In this document: positions 1 to 6,447 of the stretch, one piece after another
Numbering within the stretch: the stretch's first letter is position 1
Layout: every line of letters starts with the position of its first letter
Origin: Vulcanimicrobiota bacterium
GTDB taxonomy: Bacteria; Eremiobacterota; Eremiobacteria; Baltobacterales; Baltobacteraceae
DNA length: 9,144 nucleotides
Reading direction: 5' to 3'
Assembly: GCA_028287545.1 (NCBI GenBank)
Contig: JAQBPL010000190.1
Coordinates: forward strand, 1 to 9,144
Made by a program: the position numbers and the translations under genes
Notes under the pieces: model-generated
What the model saw: the letters and a program-made list of their open reading frames with translations, nothing else
Databases searched by the model: none
Told to the model about the DNA's origin: nothing

Positions 1-653
1 ACCTCGGGGAGCGGTTCGATTGCGCGCGGATCCTCGAACGCGTGGTGATTCATCCGGTGCGTGACAGGCGCCGACTGCATCCGCGCCGCGTCGAACGGCG
101 CCAGGACCGCGAGCGCTTCCGGTACGTCGCCGTGCAGCCAGCTCTCCAGCGCGTCGTCGCGGAGTATCACCGGCATGCGGTCGTGGAGTGTTGCGAGCAG
201 CGAGTTCGCCTCGCAGGTCACGATCGTGCACGTATCGAGCGGGATCTCCGCGCCCTCCCAACGCTCGTACAAACCCGCGAACGCGAAGGGCGCGCCGCCG
301 TCGACCGTGACGCGGTACGGCTGGCGGCGATTCTTCGCACCGGTCCATTCGAAGAAGCCGTCGGCGAAGATGAGACAACGCCGTGCGGCGACGGCGTCGC
401 GAAAGGCGGCTTTCTGGGTGAGCGTCTCGGCGCGAGCGTTGATCAGGCGCTGGCCGATCGAGGCGTCCTCGGCCCATGAGGGGATGAGCCCCCAGCGCAA
501 CGGGACGACCTCGCCGTCGCCGTCGTTGCGCGCAGCCAGCACGTCCTGCGTCGGCGCGATGTTGAACCGGCGCGGGTAGGCGGCTTTCGTGCGGAATCCG
601 GGGTAGCGTTCGATCAGCCGGCCGATATCGCTCAGCGAAAAGCGCGCGCACAT
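1..653 (-). CDS. SRAP-family protein (YedK/HMCES-like abasic-site shield), 3' end outside window
   Basis: Read on the minus strand from ATG at 653, the product begins MCARFSL. SRAP proteins lose Met1 and use Cys2 to form a thiazolidine crosslink with abasic sites in single-stranded DNA, protecting them from cleavage. The expected active-site residues are all visible: Cys2, Asn72 in NARAET, Glu102 in GFFEW and His156 in LHDRMPVIL, matching Cys2/Asn75/Glu105/His160 of E. coli YedK as I remember them. Other family landmarks are FNIAPTQ (30-36) and WGLIPSWA (54-61). The window holds 217 codons of a family usually about 220-230 long, so only the last few residues are missing. It is divergent from the response regulator at 739, with 85 bp between the starts. 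No strong Shine-Dalgarno is visible, but the start is fixed because the catalytic Cys must be residue 2. Confidence 0.95.
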   Translation of the reverse strand, partial: MCARFSLSDIGRLIERYPGFRTKAAYPRRFNIAPTQDVLAARNDGDGEVVPLRWGLIPSWAEDASIGQRLINARAETLTQKAAFRDAVAARRCLIFADGFFEWTGAKNRRQPYRVTVDGGAPFAFAGLYERWEGAEIPLDTCTIVTCEANSLLATLHDRMPVILRDDALESWLHGDVPEALAVLAPFDAARMQSAPVTHRMNHHAFEDPRAIEPLPE

Positions 654-738
654 GAGGGGTAGACGATTCCCGGCCGCAAGCGGAACACCATCCCGCCGCA
701 TCGACTAGCGCTCGGTACGGTTGGGCACCGTCCCCGAC

Positions 739-1425
739 ATGGCGGCTACCCGAGTCGTGGTCGCGGAGGACGACGCGTCGATCCGCGAGCTCGTCGTGCA
801 TCATCTTTCGCGCGAAGGATATCGCTGCGAGGAGGCCGTCGACGGCCCCGCGGCGCTGCGCTTCGCGCGGGCCGGTGCTGACGTGCTGATCCTCGACGTC
901 GGCCTGCCGATGATCGACGGCTTCGAGATCGTGCGAACGCTGCGCCGAGAGGGCCGGGACCTGCCGATCGTCGTCCTCACCGCCCGTTCGGACGAGATCG
1001 ATCGCGTCGTAGGATTGGAGATCGGAGCCGACGATTACGTGACGAAGCCGTTTTCGCCGCGCGAGCTCGTCGCGCGCGTCAAGGCGATCGGCCGTCGCGC
1101 CGGTCTTACCCCGAGCCCGGGGCCCGCGATGCTCACCTTCGGTCGCCTGCAGATCGACGAGGCCGCTCGCGAGGCGCGGGTCGACGGCATCGACGTCGGC
1201 TTGAAACCGCGCGAGTTCGCCCTGCTCCTCGAACTCGCGACCAACCCGGGCGTCGCGTTGTCGCGCGCCATACTGCTGCAAAAGGTGTGGGGCTATGATT
1301 TCGCCGGCGACGAACGCACGATCGACGTTCACATCCGTCGTCTGCGCATGAAACTGGAAGAGCGCGCGCGCCTTCCGTCGATGGTGCAGACGATCCACGG
1401 CTTCGGCTACAAGTTCACCCGCTGA
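739..1425 (+). CDS. OmpR/PhoB-family two-component response regulator
   Basis: DNA-binding response regulator of 228 residues from ATG 739. The N-terminal receiver has the acidic pocket Asp11/Asp12 (VAEDDAS), phospho-acceptor Asp53 (LILDVGLP), switch Thr81 (VVLTARS) and Lys103 (VTKPFSP). After a short linker (about 118-130) comes a C-terminal winged helix of the OmpR type, with LKPREFALLLEL, the recognition-helix region DERTIDVHIRRLRMKL and the closing hairpin IHGFGYKF. It should be phosphorylated by the histidine kinase that starts one base after its stop, and then bind promoter DNA. An in-frame TTG at 721 would add six residues. I prefer ATG 739 because it places the receiver at the normal distance from the N-terminus; neither start has a clear Shine-Dalgarno. 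The target genes cannot be told from sequence. Confidence 0.95.
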   Translation: MAATRVVVAEDDASIRELVVHHLSREGYRCEEAVDGPAALRFARAGADVLILDVGLPMIDGFEIVRTLRREGRDLPIVVLTARSDEIDRVVGLEIGADDYVTKPFSPRELVARVKAIGRRAGLTPSPGPAMLTFGRLQIDEAAREARVDGIDVGLKPREFALLLELATNPGVALSRAILLQKVWGYDFAGDERTIDVHIRRLRMKLEERARLPSMVQTIHGFGYKFTR

Positions 1426-1426
1426 C

Positions 1427-2539
1427 GTGAACGCATCGCTGCTGCCGCTCGACGCGTTTGCGCAGCGGATGCTCGCGGGCGGCGCAGCTTCGGTGCCGGT
1501 GCTGGTGACGCGGCTGCCGGAATTGGAGCGGCGCGCGTGGCGCAGCGGGCTTCGGGCCGCGCGTGGATTGGAGCGCCGCGCCGCGGCGGCATTCGCGAGT
1601 GCGGCGGGCGTCGTACTGCGGGCGCACGATCTGCTCGCCCACGACGCCGGCAGCGACGTCTTCGTCGCCGGGCTGCTGGCGGGGAGAGGCGGGGATGTGA
1701 CATCCGGAGCGGTGCCGATCGACGCCCGCTCCGCCCTTGCTCGCATCGCGGCGGCGCTGGAGTCGGCGACGGGACTCGAAGTGCACACCGGGTGGACGCT
1801 GTGCGACCTCGGGCCGCCCGCGCCCGCGATGGACGACGTGGTCGAGCGGGCTCTCGCGCGCGGCGTGCAAGAACGCGAGCGCTACGCGTTCTTCTCCGCC
1901 CTCGGCCACGAACTGCGCACACCGCTGTCCTCGATTCGCGGGTATCTGGAGACCTTGCTCGACGAAAATGTCGACCAGACCACGCGGCGGCGGTTTCTGC
2001 GGATCGCGTACGACGAGTCGCTGCGAATGAGCAGGCTCGTCGAGGGGATGTTCGAGATCTCGCTGCTGGACATGAATCCCAGTGGTTCATCGCGTTCGAT
2101 TGGCTCGCTGCAGTATGCGCTCGAGGCTGCGCGCGACGCCTGCGCGGCGAACGCTTCTGTACGAGGCGTGGGCATAGAAATCGACGGCACGCCTGCTGTC
2201 GCTGTGGCAATCGATGGAGACCGCCTCACGCTGGTGCTGGTGAACCTGATCGACAACGCCATTAAACATGGTCGCGCCCATGGCGGCGTTTTTGTTAGCG
2301 TCGATGTAGAGGATAAGGGCTTCGTGCGAGTTACGGTCGACGATGACGGGCCTGGGATCGCGCCCGCAGACAGAGGCCGCGTGTTCGCGTTCGGTGAGCG
2401 CGCAGTAACAGTGGCGAAGGGAACCGGCATCGGGCTCGCATTTGCCCGGCTGTTGCTTGAGCGCGCCGGCGGCCACATGGCACTCGAAGAGTCGCCACGT
2501 GGCGGTGCGCGTTTTGTGCTCAGCGTTCCACGCGTTTGA
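1427..2539 (+). CDS. soluble sensor histidine kinase with a degenerate GGDEF-like N-terminal domain
   Basis: HisKA/HATPase_c kinase, 370 residues from GTG 1427, one base after the response-regulator stop, so probably translated by coupling. HisKA carries His161 in FFSALGHELRTPLSSI. The ATP-binding domain shows the N box (VNLIDNAIKHG, Asn273/Asn277), G1 (DDDGPGIA, Asp307) and G2 (GTGIGLAF, 333-340), ending GGARFVLSVP. No membrane segment is present, so it should be cytoplasmic. Residues about 20-126 follow the order of a diguanylate cyclase fold: a first strand (VPVLVTRLPELE), a helix, LRAHDLLAHDAGSDVFVAGLL where GGDEF would sit (GSDVF at 75-79), then an alanine-rich helix and EVHTGWT in place of the usual TxSxG strand. 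The signature is too altered for cyclase activity. That domain call is my inference; the kinase call is secure. Codon third positions become less GC-rich after roughly base 2080. Confidence 0.93.
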   Translation: MNASLLPLDAFAQRMLAGGAASVPVLVTRLPELERRAWRSGLRAARGLERRAAAAFASAAGVVLRAHDLLAHDAGSDVFVAGLLAGRGGDVTSGAVPIDARSALARIAAALESATGLEVHTGWTLCDLGPPAPAMDDVVERALARGVQERERYAFFSALGHELRTPLSSIRGYLETLLDENVDQTTRRRFLRIAYDESLRMSRLVEGMFEISLLDMNPSGSSRSIGSLQYALEAARDACAANASVRGVGIEIDGTPAVAVAIDGDRLTLVLVNLIDNAIKHGRAHGGVFVSVDVEDKGFVRVTVDDDGPGIAPADRGRVFAFGERAVTVAKGTGIGLAFARLLLERAGGHMALEESPRGGARFVLSVPRV

Positions 2540-2960
2540 ATCGGTACGCTGTTCACGGCAAAGCGGCCGTCTCGGATTCGTGGCCCGCGGGCGGGGAGTG
2601 TCCTTACGTGCCCGAAGTGCACTCTTACGCGAGGCAGTGAGCATAGGCTACAACGCGCCGCTCCATGACTGGACTGTGGACACCTACCGGATTCAGCCGC
2701 CGGCACTGCGCGCTGGAGGACTCGGTGACCTCTGCGACCGACCATTACCGACTGTTGCGGGCTAGCGATCGGAGGCTGCTATTGCATCGATCCGCTCATC
2801 TATTGCGATCTCTACGGAACGTGTTGCTGCGATTCGTTCGGGGGGGCACGTGTTCGTACGACGTAATGCGAAGTATCTCGATGATGCGTCGGCGACAGGG
2901 CAACGCCAGCAGCAGCGGCGACGCGAGCTCGCGAGACACCGGCCACGAGCGGCGCCAAAC
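2540..2960 (+). other. intergenic/leader region upstream of the secreted gene, containing a possible 99-codon leader ORF
   Basis: No confident gene is visible. From 2714 onward the sequence is repeated upstream of the decayed second copy (5592 on), so this is part of the duplicated unit. An ATG ORF from 2665 to 2964 is open and its TGA overlaps the GTG start of the secreted gene by four bases (GTGA), an arrangement typical of coupled genes. Its product is Arg/Ser-rich and resembles no family I know. The matching frame in the second copy keeps HYRLL and SMM-RRQ-type words across a 93-bp gap that preserves frame. This may be a leader peptide or untranslated RNA, or chance. No clear promoter or terminator was found after the kinase stop. 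Confidence 0.3.
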
Positions 2961-3440
2961 GTGAACGCGTGCGCGCGGTGGCTGTTGTGCGGTTCGCTAG
3001 CGTTCGTGCTGCAGCCAGCGCGGCCGGGCATTGCGGCGGAAGGCGAACACTGCTGGCCCATTCCCTCTGCCGCGGACAGCATACGCGTGATCTCACCGAG
3101 CGATGGAAAGGCCCCGCGCACGACCGATGTGATAATCGCCGTCCTGCCGCCTGGTCAAGACGTGGCGGCGGCGCAGATGTTTTCTGCGCAGGCCTCGGTC
3201 GGCACGCGGCACGTGCCGTTGTGGGTCACAATCCCGACGCCCGTCGACGACCCGTCGCAGCTCGGGATCACGCTGCTCGGTAGCGAGCGAGCGTGGCGCT
3301 TCCGCGTCGTCGGGGCCCCAGCTCAGGCGGTTGTCACGATCCTCGCCGCGCGCTACCTCTACGGGGTGACGCGCGCGGAGCACGCCGTCGACTGCCGTAT
3401 GTTTCTCGAACGCGTGATGGCGACATATTCGACGCCCTGA
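2714..3440 (+). repeat. direct repeat, full copy (leader plus secreted-protein gene)
   Basis: This segment is repeated in the same orientation at 5592-5983. Similarity begins at TGGAGGA (2714 and 5592), runs through the leader and the 3' half of the gene, and stops at the stop codon. The other copy lacks two blocks present here: about 93 bp (2777-2869, bounded by GC on both sides) and 244 bp (2973-3216, bounded by CGTGC on both sides). Stretches of identity such as GTAGCGAGCGAGCGTGGCG and GGGGCCCCAGCTCAGGCGG indicate a fairly recent duplication. Confidence 0.85.
2961..3440 (+). CDS. secreted protein of unknown function
   Basis: I recognise no family. From GTG 2961 the product is 159 residues with a Sec-type signal peptide: MNACARW, then a hydrophobic core LLCGSLAFVL (8-17) and a likely cleavage after Ala26 (GIAA before EGEH). 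The mature part is about 133 residues with two cysteines, Cys31 (EHCWP) and Cys145 (DCRMF), that could form a disulfide after export, and strand-rich segments such as VPLWVTIP and AWRFRVVG. The frame is open upstream to an ATG at 2850, but that would put an Arg/Gln-rich stretch before the signal peptide, so GTG 2961 is preferred. No good Shine-Dalgarno precedes it; coupling to the ORF ending at 2964 is possible. A truncated, start-less copy lies at 5592-5983. Good third-position GC supports coding. Confidence 0.6.
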   Translation: MNACARWLLCGSLAFVLQPARPGIAAEGEHCWPIPSAADSIRVISPSDGKAPRTTDVIIAVLPPGQDVAAAQMFSAQASVGTRHVPLWVTIPTPVDDPSQLGITLLGSERAWRFRVVGAPAQAVVTILAARYLYGVTRAEHAVDCRMFLERVMATYSTP

Positions 3441-3627
3441 AACGTTCGAGGAGTGGCCTCTTTCGCAGGAACGCGCGGAATTATACCAGGGCTCATGACA
3501 GAGCAACAGGACGAACGAGAACTTCCGTTCGAACAACTCAATTAGCTTTCTGCCAACGTGAAGATGCGGTCCCACCGACGAGGCCGGGTGCGATCTGCCC
3601 TTCGCCGTCCTTGTCCTGGCCGAACGT

Positions 3628-4338
3628 TCAGCGCCGCGGCGAGGCGCCTGGTGACGGCGACGCGGCTGGTACCAACGAGGCAGCCGGTGAGGGCGACGGC
3701 GCGGGTGAGGCGAAGGCGCCGGGCGACGGTGACTCCGACGGCGCTCCCTTCGGCGGCGTCGTTGCGAGCGGCACGACGCGGCACCCGCCCGTCGGCTGAT
3801 CGTCGCCGAGGATGACAGAGAGGCGCGCCCCGCGGGGGATCGTCACGTCCTTGCCGTGGTGGAGAAAGCCGTACGGACCCAACACGTAGCCGACGAACGG
3901 GATCACGCCGAGAAACCCGGGGGCGTTCTGCGACGAGCCGGTGGCCGTCGCGCGCTGCGCTGCGGCCCAGTCGATCGTGACGGCGAGATGATCGCCGTTG
4001 GGCAGCACGATGAAGCGAGTCTCGAGCACGAGATAGCCGCCGCGGCCGCCGCGATCGGCGTGATGCGAGATTGCGACGACACCGTACCCGACGGTATTCG
4101 CGGGGACCTCGACGCCGCCCGGCGCGGTCGCGGCTTCGAACGTGCGGAATACGAAGGGGTCTCCGGCGCGCGCGCGCGCCGTGTCGATGTCGCTCTCGAG
4201 GTAGATCGTGTCGCGCGAGCACGGCGGGGTGCCGGTAATGTACGCGCGCGACGGTGCCGGCGCGAGCGCTGCGACGAGACCGAACGCCAACACGCTCAGG
4301 AGTCCGGGACGAAGAACGTCGATCCATTTCGCACGCAC
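3628..4338 (-). CDS. secreted protein of unknown function with a Pro/Ser/Ala-rich C-terminal tail
   Basis: From GTG 4338 the product is 236 residues. A Sec signal peptide has basic MRAKW, the core LLSVLAFGLVAALA (13-26) and a likely cleavage after Ala32 (PSRA before YITG). The mature domain has Cys40 and Cys186 and a pattern seen in exported envelope proteins that carry a GDP-x-x-F segment (about 59-62), a VPANT turn and a closing VTIPRGARL segment; this resemblance is from memory and gives no function. A glycine-rich hydrophobic stretch lies near 140-158. The last 40 or so residues are low complexity with repeated SPSPGA, likely a flexible linker or wall-spanning tail. GTG 4338 is preferred because GAGGG (4348-4352) precedes it. 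The frame is also open to 4422, but that extension is a copied fragment of the neighbouring hydrolase. Confidence 0.65.
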   Translation of the reverse strand: MRAKWIDVLRPGLLSVLAFGLVAALAPAPSRAYITGTPPCSRDTIYLESDIDTARARAGDPFVFRTFEAATAPGGVEVPANTVGYGVVAISHHADRGGRGGYLVLETRFIVLPNGDHLAVTIDWAAAQRATATGSSQNAPGFLGVIPFVGYVLGPYGFLHHGKDVTIPRGARLSVILGDDQPTGGCRVVPLATTPPKGAPSESPSPGAFASPAPSPSPAASLVPAASPSPGASPRR

Positions 4339-4347
4339 AGAATGCTG

Positions 4348-4352
4348 CCCTC
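4348..4352 (-). promoter_or_regulatory. Shine-Dalgarno deciding the start of the 3628-4338 gene
   Basis: On the minus strand GAGGG lies nine bases before GTG 4338, directly before a clear signal peptide. It favours this start over the upstream GTG at 4422, which lies inside a copied hydrolase fragment. Confidence 0.5.
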
Positions 4353-4362
4353 GCTTCGAACT

Positions 4363-4442
4363 ATTTGCGAAATCGTTTGGGAAAGCGCTCTCGCTCGCTG
4401 GTTCAAAGGCACCCGACTTCACGATGCCGGCACTTGCAGGGG
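4363..4442 (-). repeat. 80-bp duplicated fragment of the alpha/beta hydrolase gene (partial copy)
   Basis: This block matches 4844-4923 inside the hydrolase gene, in the same orientation, with about 9 mismatches clustered in the middle. On the minus strand it still reads in the hydrolase frame: SGAFEPASESAFPNDFAN here against SGAFEQLSESAFLNDFAN in the hydrolase (residues 147-164). That frame continues without a stop into the signal-peptide protein below 4338. The edge of the block is only about ten bases from the Shine-Dalgarno of that gene. Confidence 0.9.
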
Positions 4443-4561
4443 TCTTAGGGTTCGCAGGAGCACCGGCACGCCATAGCAGGAGGTCTGCTGCCCGGCCATC
4501 GTCTTGGCCAGCCTATACCCACCTAGGATTTGCTGGGCGAGGTGCGGCGCGAGAGCGACCG
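4443..4561. other. short intergenic region after the hydrolase stop
   Basis: No gene is visible. It contains a small inverted repeat AGCAG-GAGGT-CTGCT (4475-4489) and a second weak stem formed by GGCC words near 4494-4508. Neither is followed by a T-run on the minus strand, so a terminator for the hydrolase is only a possibility. Confidence 0.2.
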
Positions 4562-5335
4562 TCACTTATCGTGTGCGGCTGCTGCCAAAATGAGATTTGA
4601 GATTTCTCGCGGACGGCTAACGAGAGAGAGGTGACCGGCATCAACCTCAATCGTTGTCGCCTTCATGCGCGCGGCCAAATACCGCTCTAGTTCAGGGTTC
4701 ATCGACCGATCGTGTCTCGACACCGCGTACCACGAGGGTTTGGATCGCCAGGAGGCGACGGTCGTCTTCGCGGTAGGAAACAGCGTGGCGGCGATCGGCG
4801 CTTGAACCGCGTATAACTCGCGCGCTCTGACCGGATCCACGCCATTTGCGAAATCGTTTAGGAAAGCGCTCTCGCTGAGTTGCTCGAAGGCACCCGACTT
4901 GACGATGCCGGCACTTGCAGGGGGTGTTGGAAATCTCTTGGCGAGTGCGATATAGTTCTCACCCGCATCCGGCGCGCGAGCTGCGACATAGACCAGGGCG
5001 GAGACGTTGGGGGCGACCCCTGCTTCGGTGATGACCATTCCTCCGTAAGAATGGGCCACGAGCACGGTCGGCCCGTCCTGCATCGTGAGCGCGCGGCGCG
5101 TGGCCGCGACGTCGTCCTCGAGGGACGTCAGCGGATTCTGAACTGCGGTCACCCGCATGCCGGAAGCCTGAAGGCGTACGATAACCTCTGACCAGCTCGA
5201 TCCATCGGCGTAGGCGCCATGAACCAACACGATATTGCGAACGCGGAAGGCGGCTCGAGCATCTGTGCGGATACCGAGCAGCGGCAGCGTGACTCCCGCC
5301 GCGACGGCGGTCGAGAATGTGCGACGGTCAATCAT
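4562..5335 (-). CDS. Tat-exported alpha/beta hydrolase (esterase/methylesterase-like)
   Basis: 257-residue alpha/beta hydrolase fold enzyme from ATG 5335. The N-terminus has a twin-arginine signal, DRRTF (3-7), a hydrophobic core and a probable cleavage near Ala28 (DARA). The fold begins IVLVHGAYADGSSW (35-48, oxyanion-hole region), then the nucleophile elbow AHSYGG with Ser96. Asp209 (SRHDRSMNPEL) and His235 (DAGHLSLVSRP) complete a plausible Ser-Asp-His triad. The spacing and the VYVAARAPDAGE segment (115-126) fit the large family of small hydrolases related to plant methylesterases and hydroxynitrile lyases; the substrate is unknown, and many relatives act on esters of small aromatic or aliphatic compounds. 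Length is normal. No clear Shine-Dalgarno is seen. Residues 138-164 are encoded by the segment that was copied to 4363-4442. Confidence 0.93.
   Translation of the reverse strand: MIDRRTFSTAVAAGVTLPLLGIRTDARAAFRVRNIVLVHGAYADGSSWSEVIVRLQASGMRVTAVQNPLTSLEDDVAATRRALTMQDGPTVLVAHSYGGMVITEAGVAPNVSALVYVAARAPDAGENYIALAKRFPTPPASAGIVKSGAFEQLSESAFLNDFANGVDPVRARELYAVQAPIAATLFPTAKTTVASWRSKPSWYAVSRHDRSMNPELERYLAARMKATTIEVDAGHLSLVSRPREISNLILAAAAHDK
4844..4923 (-). repeat. source copy of the 80-bp duplicated hydrolase fragment
   Basis: Lies inside the intact hydrolase gene (codons about 138-164). The hydrolase reads through it normally, so this is the likely parent and 4363-4442 the derived copy. Confidence 0.85.
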
Positions 5336-5591
5336 GATGCTACAGAAGTCCGGGGGTAGGCGATACTTGGCGGTCGAGACCGCATGCGTCTCCCGCTTTG
5401 TGGCGGATCGGCGCCACCGAAGTATACGGTGTTCGCATGCCGCCGCTGAGAGACTGACCTACTGCTCAGCCTGCGGATCGTTCGAGGCCTCAGGTGCGGG
5501 CCCGACAACCTCGTCCGGCGCCCCTACGGCAGATCGCCGCCTCGTATTCCGTTCCAAGGAAGCGTTTGGATCTAAGCAAAAAGGCGCCCGA
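5336..5591. other. gene-free region between the hydrolase start and the decayed repeat
   Basis: No supported gene on either strand. It should hold the hydrolase promoter, reading leftward, but no convincing -35/-10 pair is visible. An inverted repeat CACCG-AAGTATA-CGGTG at 5415-5431, about 80-95 bases upstream of the hydrolase start, is a weak operator candidate. Confidence 0.3.
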
Positions 5592-5983
5592 TGGAGGAGT
5601 CGATGACCCGTGCGACCCGGCCATTACCGGCTGCTGCAGGTTAGCGTTCGGAGGCGAAGTGTATCGATGATGCATCGGCGACAGAGCAAAGCCGGCAGCA
5701 GCGGCAACGCGAGCTCCCAAAGACATCAGCCGCGAGCGACGCCAAACGTAAACGCGTGCCGTTGTGGGTTACAATTCCGACGCTGGTCGACGACCCGTCG
5801 CGGCTCGGGGTCTCGCTGCGCGGTAGCGAGCGAGCGTGGCGTTTCCGGGTCGTCGGGGCCCCAGCTCAGGCGGTTGTCACGATCCCTCGCCGCGCGCTAC
5901 ATCTATGGGGCGTCGGTTACGGGGAAACCACCGACTGCCGCATGCTTATCGAACGCGTGATTGCGACGTATTCAACGAGCTGA
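5592..5983 (+). repeat. direct repeat, shortened copy of 2714-3440
   Basis: Aligns in the same orientation to 2714-2776, 2870-2972 and 3217-3440. The junction that removed the middle of the gene falls at CGTGC (5755-5759), a word present at both edges of the missing block in the full copy (2968-2972 and 3212-3216). Similarity ends at the stop codon. Confidence 0.85.
5756..5983 (+). pseudogene. truncated copy of the 2961-3440 secreted-protein gene
   Basis: The counterpart of the GTG start of the full gene is GTA here (5749-5751), and the signal peptide plus about 80 residues including the first cysteine are deleted. What remains is an open frame of 75 codons from a GTG at 5756, equal to residues 85-159 of the full protein: MPLWVTIP, AWRFRVVGAPAQAVVTI and DCRMLIERVIATYST are shared. 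Between them, one inserted C (ATCCCTCGCC against ATCCTCGCC) shifts the frame, and a one-base loss about 30-50 bases later restores it, so the segment LAARYLYG of the full protein is replaced by PRRALHLWG. Without a signal peptide it cannot be exported in the same way. It could still be transcribed, but decay is the simplest reading. Confidence 0.7.
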
Positions 5984-6197
5984 ACCCGCCCAGGGCGCCG
6001 GCGACAACGGTGCAGTTCTGCCGCCGGCGAGAAGCCGGTCGAACGAGATGTACGAGCGAACGCGACGGCCCGCGGCGGCCAAACTCGATCCCCCGCGATC
6101 GCCCGCGACCGCGAATCACGGCCGTTCGGTCGTGGAGCCGACGATGCCGTTGCGGCACAGAGTCGCTCGAATCGCGGCGGCCGCGGGAAGGGCCGCG
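5984..6197. other. gene-free GC-rich stretch
   Basis: Frames here are open mainly because of the high GC content and give Arg-rich products without recognisable motifs. I see no gene, promoter or terminator. Confidence 0.4.
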
Positions 6198-6276
6198 ATG
6201 GCTCATGTCAACATCCCGGCCCAGTGTTACAACACGCACGCCGAAGACGACTGGGACGACGACGTGAACGGGCATC

Positions 6277-6447
6277 GTGCTGGGGTCGATGTGGAAGCAG
6301 GTGCGCGATCACCCGAATGCCTACGCGAAGGGAGCCGTGTGGCAAGGGAAGATGATCGCGATGTTATCCGAGGTGTTCGTCGGCGCGACGTTACGCGGGT
6401 ACGGAGGGACGGCGACCTGGTTCGGACGGACGCTCACCGCATCGTGA
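6277..6447 (+). CDS. possible 56-residue small protein or gene remnant
   Basis: From GTG 6277, after an in-frame stop just upstream (TGA 6265-6267 in this frame), the frame reads MLGSMWKQVRDHPNAY, then AVWQGKMIAMLSEVFVGA and LRGYGGTATWF before TGA at 6445. Of the three forward frames this one has the most protein-like composition: Trp, aliphatic and Gly residues, few Arg runs, and mostly G or C at third positions. The overlapping longer frame here (5961-6503) is Arg/Asp-rich and looks like a shadow in this segment. I recognise no family. The stop overlaps the next possible start by four bases (GTGA at 6444-6447). It could be a real small gene or the middle of a broken larger one. No good Shine-Dalgarno is seen. 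Confidence 0.3.
   Translation: MLGSMWKQVRDHPNAYAKGAVWQGKMIAMLSEVFVGATLRGYGGTATWFGRTLTAS

Noticed and set aside
42..579. Two plus-strand open frames opposite the SRAP gene
   Set aside because: Both lie antisense to a protein with all SRAP active-site residues, and their products are Arg/Ala-rich without motifs, as expected for shadows in high-GC DNA.
2812..3121. Minus-strand frames containing ARVAAAAGVALSP, with a similar word on the minus strand of 5490-5726
   Set aside because: The similarity is fully explained by the direct DNA repeat; neither frame has a Shine-Dalgarno or family features.
3443..3476. Possible terminator after the secreted gene: GAGG-AGTGG-CCTC followed by TTT, with outer CGTTC and GAACG
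   Set aside because: The stem is only four pairs and the T-run three bases; it is not conserved in the second copy, where similarity ends at the stop codon.
3495..3545. A 16-codon ORF, MTEQQDERELPFEQLN, preceded by AGGG
   Set aside because: Its start faintly recalls exonuclease VII small subunit (XseB) N-termini, but it stops at once and nothing similar follows in any frame. Too short to support without homologues.
3293..3815. Plus-strand open frames over the 3' end of the 3628-4338 gene
   Set aside because: They mirror the Pro/Ser/Ala tail read on the other strand; the minus-strand frame has a signal peptide, cysteines and a Shine-Dalgarno.
2714..5983. The repeats as ends of a composite transposon or insertion sequence
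   Set aside because: No transposase, terminal inverted repeats or target-site duplications are visible, and the repeats contain a secreted-protein gene, not mobility genes.
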